NCBI RefSeq assembly: GCF_030936135.1
Contig: NC_082594.1
Coordinates: forward strand, 130,796,668-130,860,667
Direction: 5' to 3'
Source: Gavia stellata
Taxonomy: Eukaryota > Chordata > Aves > Gaviiformes > Gaviidae
DNA length: 64,000 nt
Made by a program: the position numbers and the translations under genes. Shown here one piece after another: positions 14,701 through 22,928 of this stretch; the first letter of the stretch is position 1; every line of letters begins with the position of its first letter. The notes beneath the pieces were generated by a model, which did no database searches, was not told where the DNA came from, and saw only the letters and a program-made list of their open reading frames with translations.

Positions 14701-17700
14701 CACCGGCAGGCGTCATAATTCCCCAAGATGTACTTCAGACCCTCCTCGCCTCTCTCCTTTATAACAAAAAAATACACAGCGCGTTACAGTGAAGATTTCT
14801 TCATTATATTCAGATAATTCACTCAGTTTCAACCTAGAAAACCTCACCATTGTACAAAACACTGGTCAGTCTTCACATACAAGAAGCAAAGTTATGCTAT
14901 AATAGCCTCACAGTTTTCCCAGCTGAAACCTGTTCTTCGAGAGTTGCACTAGACCTCAAATCTAGACAAAACTCTGATGTCAAAAAGAAAAAAAAAAGAC
15001 AACCCCAAAGGTAAAGTAGCAGTACAATCGGGAAGCATCTCAGCCGTCTGATTATGCAAGTGCAAGGGGGAGGAGACCAGTGAGGTAGTTTCAAGAAGTG
15101 TCAAATAAAAATAAACTTTCCCAAGAAAATTAAAAGATAGCTCATTCTGCAGCTGGATACAAAGAGCAGGAATCACTATGCCCAGCCGACAGGATTTTCA
15201 ACCTCCAAAATATCAGAAATAAAAGTAGTTGATCTAGAACAGAAAAGCAGCCATACGTACATCAGTTAGTAGCCTGTAACACTTCGCTGTTTCAGAGCAC
15301 CTCATGAGGCAAAGGCTTAGATGTTATTATATCTGCCTATCCCAGGTGCATCAAAGTCAGGTGAAAGAGGAAACAACTTGCCTGTGATCATCAGCAGCAG
15401 ATAAAGCGCTGCCAGAAATCCTAACTCTCCATTGCTCGTCTAACCACTGTTTCTTACTAGTCAAGTAAGCTCACAAGGACATTCACATTTTGAACCATGA
15501 TTGCAAAGTAGAAGTACTTCGCCAGTTTGAAACAACTTAGCTCAAAATTAGGTTTGTGTCTCCATTACTAATACCCTGAGACATCTTACAAGTTACTGCT
15601 CCTTTCCATACCCCCAGTGTCCCCAGATATAACAATTATAACCCTTACTTGCCTCCCAGGAGATCATGAACCTTCGCTAATTAACATTCATGAAGTACCT
15701 GATGATCCTCAGGTAAGAACAGAGGCTTACCTTCAAATTCAAAATAGAAGTGATGCTGGGTACACAAAGTGCCTTATTTACATAAATCTATATAGCTCAA
15801 AGGCACTTCTTGTACTTACACTAGGTAACAAACTCTAGAACTGACATATCAGGAGAAAGGCATTTATCTGCTTCACACAAATTACTTCTGTAAGTCAGTG
15901 AAATACCTTTTTTTACAAATGCACATGTCCATTAGATTAGCAAAGAAAAAATGGCAGGCCACTATGGGTCTCCTGCCTATAGTTCAGATTTCAGTCCCAG
16001 GGTTGGTGTTTTTTTGAGGTGTTCAGATCATGCATTATATAAAGAACATACTGTGAAAAATTAACAGAACGTGCTATCAGTTTTATGGGCCTACCTTCAA
16101 ATACTTCTAAGGCAACAATCATTGCAAGCACTTAACTCACCAAGCACAAAAAGCTATTTTTCCCCCCTTTCCTTTTCCCAGTTTTGAAGAAGAATGAATT
16201 GTTCTCAAATGAAAATCTGTGCTAAAGAGCTACTTATTAAAAAGCAAAAAAATCTCCTTTAATTGCAATTTTCAACCTAATTTGTGATCTTTACTGACAA
16301 GAAATTCCAAGTGGCATGTAGAGAAAACTTCCACAAGCCTTAAATTGCTGCCCTGGGTCTCACCCCATACTCCCAAGAGAAGATAAATACAATGGTCAGA
16401 TGGTAGAAATGGGAAAATTTTTTCAGGGATTGAGATTCTGGTCTGCTAAGGGCCAAAAATCACATGGAGCCTGGAAAAGAATGAGGAGAGGGAGGAGGAA
16501 GGCCAAATGAGCTCAGGAAGCACTTCATGCATCAAGATCTTACCATGCAGCACGGTATTTTCAATCCATTTAGAAAAATTACTCTGCCCGCAGGAAAATT
16601 CAAGTATCTTAATCTTAGTCACCTAGTGACAGTGTTGAGCAAATGGTTTTGGCTCTATTTTCTATAAAGCCTCATTTCATTTCCTTCCCATAATGAATTA
16701 ATTCAATATGCTTTGACACAAATGCACAGTTACCCCATTTCAATGCCGCGCTTCTCCGCTCTCAGGTCTTCAAGTCCAAGAGTCTCCAAATAATCAGCAA
16801 TTCTTCTATGCATAGAGTGCTTCTCTCTTCCCCGGCCCCACTTCCTCACCTCAAATCTCCCTCCTGACAAACTTCTGCTGCTCTAAAACTCTCACATAGC
16901 TCACTTCTTCCCCTCTTTCAGCAGGGAGCAGAAAGTAATCCTGACATTGCCTGCCTCACTTAGGGCAGAAGGGATGCAAGGAGGTACTGCACTTCTCCCT
17001 TATCAATTCCCAAACAAATATAAAGATCCGACTTCTCCTGTCCTTTCCTCCTCCTCTGGGTAAAAATATCTAGCGCCTTCTCAGATTATTGGTCTGAACA
17101 CTTCTAATGCTTGCCAAATGGGCAGGCTCTTCAAGTTCTGAATCATTTCCACTTGGATAAAAGTATTTTTCTGGCTCAACCATCACCCATTATTTCCCAT
17201 TTTAGAAGAGATTTAATGTGGCAAAGGAGGATGCATCATTTCTCTTGTCCTCAGGAGATGGCAGCAGAGTCTGTGGCATTTGGTGATTAACTAAAGACAC
17301 TGCATTTTTCACAGAAGAAATCCCCCAACCTCGCAAGCCAGTCTATATACTAACACGCCACATATACACGTAAGAAGAACTGAATGGTCAAACACCACTC
17401 AAAAGCCAAGACTGGGTTCTGAAGTGTTTCAACAACATGGCTACAATCCCTATGCTACCTTCCTATCCTCCCAATCCTTCCTACTTCATGGAATGTCTTA
17501 ATCTGGTTATGGAATTAAACTCCAAGTGGTAAGAGTTATAAATTAGGTTAAAGTACCTATAATAAACTGCATTGAGTTTTTATAAACTTAATTAGGAGAT
17601 ACTAAGCTAGTTGTAAGCATGCATATAGGCAAGGTCTAAATTTACCATCCATGAAATTAAATGCAGAAAGTATAGCTCGTGCTTTGACATTTCTAGGTTC

Positions 17701-20700
17701 AGAAAAATCCTAAAACCAAACAATGATTTTCAAGCTCAGTTACCTTTTTTATCCTGCCTGCAGTGCGTATGACAATTCAGCAGTTTTCTCAAACTTGGAA
17801 CTTCCTCCCATATAGGTTAAGCTTAGCGCTGTGCCTTGCAAATGGAAACAAATCAACAGTTCTGCAGGAACTCTCTAATACTAACTCAGAAGAGTAGAGA
17901 AAAAAATCCTCTCTGTTCTCGTGAGAAACACGCACAGCTTCAGGGCCTTGAAGGGTTTACCTCATGAATCCAGGCAAAACAAGCAGAGATATCAGAGCTT
18001 ACCCATAACTACTCACCGAACTTTAAATACACTATTGTTATTTTCCTGTTATGCTCAGTATTCCCCATCTGTGATGCCTTTTCTACAAAGGCAGCTAGAA
18101 TAGTGCTAACCTGCAAAGCCTCTAGGTTGTGACGTTCTCTGTGGCAGCAGCTACCTTTTGTGTAGTATCTAGTCTGAAGGGCTCTTTCGCAGCAAGTCAG
18201 GACCCTTGGAAACGACAAAGCATAAGGCTTAACTGCAACACATGCAAGTTTAGAGGCAGTCTCCTAGAAGTTTCTTACAGAAAAGTAGTGCATGTTACTT
18301 TCTAAGACAGCGGTGTAACACACAGCGCTCTGCTCCCCGTTTCAATCAGTTTTTAATCACGGGGCTAAATGTATGCTGCCACATGACAATCCCACAGGTG
18401 TTCCCCAAAACTGGAGAGGGGTTAGGTCAATGTGACAAAATTAACACATATGCACAAGAGCATAGGCACCGGGCCCTGCTTGTAACATGCACGATGTGCT
18501 CGATACATGAGCTGACACTTCCAGTCAAATAACAGGTACGAGCCTAGAACAGAGCACGCGTGTCCTGCATTACAACCCTTGTGTAAGGTGGGGTTTAGGT
18601 AAGGGCAGCAGGGAAAGGCTGGATGACTTATTCTCACAGACTTCATCTGAACTGGAACAGGTCAGGAAAGCACCCTTATTGTAAGACATCAAAAGGCCAC
18701 AGACAGCAACCAGCAAATGCTCAAGAATCCATGCAAGTTTTTCTGTTCTCTTTCCTTAAAACCAGCTGCATAACAACTGTAATGAAAATACAAAAACACT
18801 GAGAAACAAGTGAATCAACAGTGCGAAAGCAGTAAAGTGCAGGGAGTATTATTTACATCTGCTCTACAAAAACAGGCAAATTACTACAGACAGTAGAACC
18901 CAAGTCCCACCGTTATTTTTCCTTGTGCAAATCCAGTTCTAAAATAGATTTTCAAATTCCAGAACTAACAGTAACAACATTTAGGAATGCAATAAATGAA
19001 AAAAGAAATTAATCTCTAGAGAATCATAAAGTTCACTGACAGAACAGTGAATTACCTCAGTTTTTCAACTCAGGTTTAAAAAAAGGGGGGAGGGGAACAT
19101 AACAAGTCTCAAAACTATTAAAAACATTCAGAAGATGAGGACAGAGTGAACATAGAGCCAAGTATCACAAAAGCAAGTGGGAGGTAATGGCAATTACCAG
19201 TTCAGAAGCTGGTGTTTAACTCATCAAGTAAGAGAAAACCCACAAAATTTTAAGCAGCTGAGAAAGCAAAAAAAAAAAAATCTTTCACTATGTCTGAAAC
19301 TAGAGGTCCTCTGTAAAAGAGGTCACCTAATCTCAAATACCCTGATGACAGAGACACTACAACCCCCTATGCATTATTAACACACTGCTACGTGCTATTT
19401 TGAATTCAGAGAGCTAAGAAAGAGGGCTACAAGCAGTGCACGTTGACTACACAATTTCTTGCAGATCTGAAACTTCAAAACGTCAGTGAACTTGCTAGTT
19501 TCTTTTTTAATTCTTTCTCTGCCAAAGCAGACTGTTCATAATTACAGCTGATGTTACGAGTCTTAGGGCTCCCAAAATTATCTCTGCGCTTTGTGGTGTG
19601 GGTTACTATGCAACGCATACAATCCCAGAAAAAGTTCTCAGATGGAGTCAGTTTGTTCAAAAGAACTGATCCACAACTTTGGATTCAATACTGAAGACAG
19701 ATCGGATCCCTTCAAACACCACATCAGTTTCTGTATTTTGGGAGCTGAAGCTTTAGACCTGTTTAGGGACCTATCTTCTGACAGGACTTGTTTTTTAGGG
19801 ATCTTCTCCGACCTTTGTAGCTTGATTAACAATTTGGATTTATTCCAGAGTAACCCTATGTAATTTAATATATTCCTTCTGAAATCTTCATCTAGTCCTT
19901 TGATTCTCTCATTGTGTTCAAATTGGGTTATTTTTCAGTTTGAGTTCTGTCAGTCTACGTGCCTCAATCTGAATTTTTAGAGAACACCTGGATTCAATAT
20001 GAAGATTTTTGATTCTACACAAGAACTTGCTGCGTGATGCTAACAGTGTGTTGACAAAACAGGAATATACTGCTCTTCAAAGAGATGAAGGAGTACCAGA
20101 AAAGCAGAAATATGCAAGTGGAGAACCCAAAAGGATCAGCTCTGAAGTTGAATCAGTGATAAAGCTGCCTGTAAGTGAAAGTAAAGTAAAAGAAATGAAG
20201 TTTGGTGCTTTGGAAGCAGAAGAGGGGTGTGTGGTTTTTTTTTCCTCCATAGCTTTTTATTTAAAAAACCAAAAGTTACAAACAGTAAAAAGCTCCCCGA
20301 GATAAGAACTCCTGAGCAGCACAAGCAAAGAAAGCCAGGGCTCAGCCCCTCGGGGAGCAGCCGCAGCATGGCAAACAGCTCTGGCTATGACCTGCCAGGA
20401 GACCTCCACGGCTCCGGCCTGCCACGCCTGGGCCGCTTTCCGCCTCACACATCCAGGCCCCAGTAACCCTGTCCCTCAACTCACAACTGATGCACAGCCA
20501 AAGCAGGGCTAAGCTGTAGAAAACAGCAGGAGGGTCGACAGAGGATAAAAGGAAACCCAGTTCCGTCAGGAGCGCTGCTGAACAACGACCATGTCAACTG
20601 CCACTTCATCTCGGCTGATCAGTGCTGTTGCTCTTCTCGCAAACTCTGTCATCCTCGTTGCAAGGTGACTAAGAGGCGGGGTGCCCTGTTTCATGTAGGG

Positions 20701-22228
20701 TGACGCAAGCTAATAAAGAATTGCCCGATATCCCAAACACACCTATTTAATGTCAGCTGAGAGTCAGTTTATTTGCAATCATCGCTAAACCTCTTTCTAC
20801 AGATACCTGCCAGCCCCTCACGATGTCTGAAGCTGCTTACACGCTGTAAGAAATAGCCAAGTATCTGTTATCAAGCAGTCTTGTCGTGTGACCTCAACCC
20901 AACTGCTAATAAGCTAAACCCCTTACCATTTCTTAGCAAAAGCTTAAGTGCTTCAGCTTCCATTCACCCTGCCTTAAGCTGCCAAACTGGAATAATAATA
21001 CCCAGCATTGCATAACACCAGTTTCAAGGGGACTGGTTTAATACTCCTTTGAGAAACAGCTGTGGAAAACTTCCTTTGTGCACATGAAGAAACTGAGGCA
21101 CGGAGTGGAAGGATCATGTTTTCTGGAGCGCAGGTGACGCTGAAATTAATAAGCGTTAGGTGATTTGACCAACATTGAAAAACCTGTCCCAAAGTGACCC
21201 GTGCAAGGTCAGGCAGGTCACCTGCCTCCAGAGCAGAACAGTGACCCTAAAGGCCTCCAGTCTGGTGCTCAAACACCGCACCTCGCTGCCTCCACCGAGC
21301 AGGAAATCCAGCGTTTCAGCCAACCACATCTGAAATCTCTAGGTTTTCAAGAGCCCCCGAGAAGCGAAGCCAGGCCCAAAGCAGCGTGCTACAGAAATCA
21401 AGCACAAAACACAGCTCGTTTTCATCCGTCCACGCCGCACAGCCTCCACGTAGATAAACACTTAAAGACTTAAACCAACAAAAGTGCTAAGAGGATGTTA
21501 CAAACAATAGCGCTGCAAAACCACTCGTCTGAGGCCGGCGGCTTTTTTGCACAGACCCAACAGCGCTTCTTCGCTACCGCCAGACAAGTTGGAAAGCCCA
21601 GCCAGCATCGCCCCGGGCCGGCCGCTCTCTCCCTGCGTTCTGCAGCTCGCCAGAGCCCGCCAGCCCACATCGCTCCGGAGCGCGACGAGCTGCTGCGTCC
21701 CACCGGCTCAGCAGCGCAGGGCTGAGCGGGGAGAGCGTTTCCGCTCCGGCAGCGGGATAAATTTTGGGGGGAAGAGGGCTGCTGCAGGGAGCTCTTGCCC
21801 AGCTGGAAGGGCAACACCGAGCGGCGAAGGGACCGCCGGTTTTTCTCCCCCCCAAAGGGGCTCCCTTGGCACCGGCCCCCGCGGCGCAGACCGCGGCCCC
21901 CCTCCCGGAGGGCGGGAGAGACGCAGCGACCCCCCGCCGCCGCCTCCAGCCCTGAGGCGACGGCGGCTGCCGGCGGCAGCGGGGGCAGCGGCGGCGGCGC
22001 TCGGGCCCCTCCGCCTCCCGCCGAGGCGCGGCGCCGCCCGCCCGCCCCGCGCTCAGCCCGCCGCGCCTGGGCCGCGCCGCCCGGGCCCGCCCCGCTCCGT
22101 TCCGTTCCGTTCCCCGCGCCGCCCGGCGGCCAGCGAGGCGGCGCGGCCGAGGCGGGTCCGGGCGGGCGCCGCCGCCCCGTCACGGCCGGGCCCCGCGGGG
22201 CGCGCCGGGCCCACACTCACCCCTTCAT
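2587..22228 (-). CDS. NAA50: NAA50, N-alpha-acetyltransferase 50 (NatE catalytic subunit), spliced CDS
   Basis: Join of five coding exons on the minus strand: 22228-22221, 6987-6851, 6369-6250, 5303-5237, 2767-2587. They add up to 513 nt, 170 aa plus TGA, against 169 aa in human as I recall it. All introns are GT-AG and every phase joins. The protein is a single GNAT fold that transfers acetyl from acetyl-CoA to N-termini starting Met-hydrophobic. It works in the cytosol with NAA10/NAA15 as NatE and is linked to sister-chromatid cohesion. Visible landmarks are Tyr73 and His112, the catalytic pair known from the human enzyme, and the acetyl-CoA loop R84-R-L-G-I-G89. The start is the ATG at 22228 in context caccATGA, only 8 coding nt before the first donor. 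It is divergent from ATP6V1A and shares its CpG island. The tail is slightly different from mammals ([12 protein letters not shown]). Identification is essentially certain. Confidence 0.96.
2768..5236 (-). other. NAA50: NAA50 intron 4
   Basis: 2469 bp, GT-AG. It contains poly(A) tracts near 3468-3485 and 4598-4670. No gene or clear repeat is recognised. Confidence 0.85.
5237..5303 (-). CDS. NAA50: NAA50 coding exon 4 (67 nt)
   Basis: 67 nt on the minus strand, residues 89-110, reading [19 protein letters not shown] then IY. It is flanked by acceptor ggcag and donor gtaagt. Too short to appear as an open reading frame. Found by the required phases of exons 3 and 5 and by the known NAA50 sequence between them. 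Confidence 0.93.
5304..6249 (-). other. NAA50: NAA50 intron 3
   Basis: 946 bp, GT-AG. It is unremarkable except for a possible ancient SINE-like remnant at about 5935-6060, listed separately. Confidence 0.85.
5935..6060 (+). repeat. Possible ancient MIR/CORE-SINE-like remnant
   Basis: The segment tctgtgcatcaattttcaca followed by tctgta and an ATAATGGGATTAA-like stretch resembles the tctgtgcctcagtttcc / aaatggggataataat part of MIR-type consensus sequences. Heavily diverged; judged by eye only. Confidence 0.25.
6250..6369 (-). CDS. NAA50: NAA50 coding exon 3
   Basis: 120 nt, residues 49-88, starting [11 protein letters not shown] and ending LGIG. It holds Tyr73 and the acetyl-CoA pyrophosphate loop RRLGIG. 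Acceptor ctggcag and donor gtaagg. Confidence 0.96.
6370..6850 (-). other. NAA50: NAA50 intron 2
   Basis: 481 bp, GT-AG. It holds a short CTTC-type pyrimidine microsatellite at about 6449-6480 and otherwise nothing recognisable. Confidence 0.85.
6851..6987 (-). CDS. NAA50: NAA50 coding exon 2
   Basis: 137 nt, residues 3-48, [20 protein letters not shown] through EVGELAKL. Acceptor ttccag and donor gtacaa. It forms the first strand and helices of the GNAT domain, including the FPVSYN segment that lines the substrate N-terminus pocket. Confidence 0.96.
12285..13240 (-). mobile_element. CR1 LINE, 5'-truncated, 3' half of ORF2
   Basis: The minus strand encodes the end of the CR1 reverse-transcriptase polyprotein. 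The RT core FADDTKLGG lies near 13140, followed by [41 protein letters not shown] and [12 protein letters not shown]. It ends with the typical tail (ttggacttgatgatcttaca, ggtcttttccaacctt, agtgattctgtg) at about 12290. The frame is open except for one break near 12830-12900, where the reading shifts between two overlapping frames, so the copy is fairly young but dead. 5' truncation is usual for CR1. It lies antisense to ATP6V1A-type orientation and in the sense of NAA50 transcription, within NAA50 intron 1. Confidence 0.92.
15295..15455 (+). repeat. Possible ancient MIR/L3-like remnant
   Basis: The order of fragments gaggaaacaacttgcctg, aagcgctgccagaaatcc and tctaaccactgtt parallels the aaactgag..acttgccc..aggt..tctaaccactag tail seen in amniote MIR/CORE-SINE or L3-type repeats. 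Similarity was judged by eye. Confidence 0.3.
21045..21190 (+). repeat. Possible ancient MIR-like remnant
   Basis: It contains gaagaaactgaggcacggag and later gtgatttgacca, like the gaggaaactgaggcacagag / gtgacttgccca block of MIR-family elements, with a gap or insertion between. Low certainty without a repeat-library search. Confidence 0.3.
22221..22228 (-). CDS. NAA50: NAA50 coding exon 1 (8 coding nt)
   Basis: The minus strand reads ATG AAG GG followed by donor gtgagt. It encodes Met-Lys and two bases of Gly3. The next exon begins with T then AGC CGG ATC GAG, giving MKGSRIE, the expected N-terminus. The 5' UTR lies upstream, at higher coordinates, inside the CpG island; its start is not visible. 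Confidence 0.9.
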
Positions 22229-22597
22229 GGTGCGGCCGCGGCCTGGCCGGCGCCGGCGTCCGCGCTGGCTGCGTGCAGGGCCCGGCGGTGCGGCTCCGGC
22301 CTCCCCCTCCTCGGCCCGGGCAGCGCGGGCGGCTCAGCCTCCTGCTCCCGCTCCCGCGCCCGCTCCCGCGCCCGCTCCACATGGGCCTGCGTCCGCCCGT
22401 CCGCCTGCGCCCCGCCCCCGCGACCCCTCACCTCACGCCGCGCGCGCCCCCGCCCGCCGCCTCGCCGGCATGACCCCTCACCCCCTCCCTTCCCGCCCAC
22501 GCCGCGCACGCGCCGCGCCCGCCCCTCGCCTCGCGGGGAGGGAGGGGGAGAGGGGGGCGGAGCGGCGCCGCGCGGCATCCCCCGCGTGACTGGGAAC

Positions 22598-22615
22598 GGG
22601 GGGGGGGGGGGGGGG
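22598..22615 (+). repeat. G18 homopolymer in the promoter
   Basis: Eighteen consecutive G residues between the two transcription units. Capable of G-quadruplex formation and prone to length error in sequencing. Confidence 0.95.
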
Positions 22616-22650
22616 AAGAGCGGCACGAGGGGGAGGAGGCGGTGCGCCTC

Positions 22651-22660
22651 GCCACGTGGT
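22651..22660 (+). promoter_or_regulatory. CLEAR-like E-box (GCCACGTGGT)
   Basis: Palindromic CACGTG core. TFEB/TFE3 bind GTCACGTGAC-type CLEAR elements in V-ATPase and lysosomal gene promoters, so this is a plausible site for ATP6V1A control. The flanks differ from the best consensus, so USF or MYC-type factors are alternatives. Confidence 0.5.
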
Positions 22661-22669
22661 GCGGGGCGG

Positions 22670-22674
22670 CCAAT
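22670..22674 (+). promoter_or_regulatory. CCAAT box
   Basis: GGCCAATCGC context, a fair NF-Y site, about 155 bp upstream of the NRF1 motif at the ATP6V1A 5' end. Confidence 0.5.
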
Positions 22675-22807
22675 CGCGCGCCCCTGCGCCCAGCGCTTCT
22701 TCCGCCCGCTCGCGCGGGCGGCAGGAAGCAGCTCAGCCCGGGGGAGGGGGGCGGGCGGTAAAGCTCCGCCCACAACTGGGCGTGGGGCCGCCGGCTCGTG
22801 TGGGGCG

Positions 22808-22814
22808 CTTCCGG
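22808..22814 (+). promoter_or_regulatory. ETS/GABP-type site CTTCCGG
   Basis: CTTCCGG in the context gcgCTTCCGGcg, a common core-promoter element of housekeeping genes, 12 bp before the NRF1 palindrome. Confidence 0.55.
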
Positions 22815-22825
22815 CGTAGGCCGCG

Positions 22826-22835
22826 GCGCATGCGC
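22826..22835 (+). promoter_or_regulatory. NRF1 palindrome GCGCATGCGC
   Basis: Perfect NRF1 consensus. Such sites sit near transcription starts of CpG-island genes. Its ATG also opens an upstream reading frame if transcription starts 5' of it. Confidence 0.65.
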
Positions 22836-22928
22836 GTGGGGCCGGCGTCAGCTGATCCAGCGCCGCCTCAACCGCCGCCGCCGCCGCCGGAGGGAGGAGG
22901 GCTTCGGGTGTGCCGGCGCCGGCCGCAG
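22836..22928 (+). other. ATP6V1A: ATP6V1A non-coding exon 1 (3' boundary certain, 5' approximate)
   Basis: It ends at 22928 in cgCAG followed by gtgagg, a strong donor, and includes a (CCG)6 run near 22872-22890. The 5' boundary is not visible and is placed just after the NRF1 motif as a guess. It splices to 35836, 13 nt before the ATG. Confidence 0.6.

Larger units (their letters stand above)
6988..22220 (-). other. NAA50: NAA50 intron 1 (15.2 kb)
   Basis: This runs from donor gtgagt after the 8-nt coding exon to acceptor ttccag. It contains an antisense CR1 (about 12285-13240), possible ancient SINE-like remnants (about 15295-15455 and 21045-21180) and, at its 5' end, half of the CpG island with a TTCCG triplet repeat near 22097. 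No other gene was recognised. The many short ORFs have no matching family that I know. Confidence 0.8.
22229..22830. promoter_or_regulatory. Bidirectional promoter, NAA50 (-) and ATP6V1A (+)
   Basis: The two genes are head to head with about 600 bp between the NAA50 ATG and the start of the likely ATP6V1A 5' UTR. There is no clear TATA box. Motifs seen are a CACGTG E-box (22653-22658), CCAAT (22670-22674), ETS CTTCCGG (22808-22814) and the NRF1 palindrome (22826-22835). An 18-G run lies at 22598-22615. This is the usual makeup of a dispersed housekeeping promoter. Transcription start sites themselves cannot be read from sequence. Confidence 0.8.

Noticed and set aside
20009-20305. 98-codon plus-strand ORF in NAA50 intron 1
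   Set aside because: No known domain and no splice support. Chance ORF in intronic sequence.
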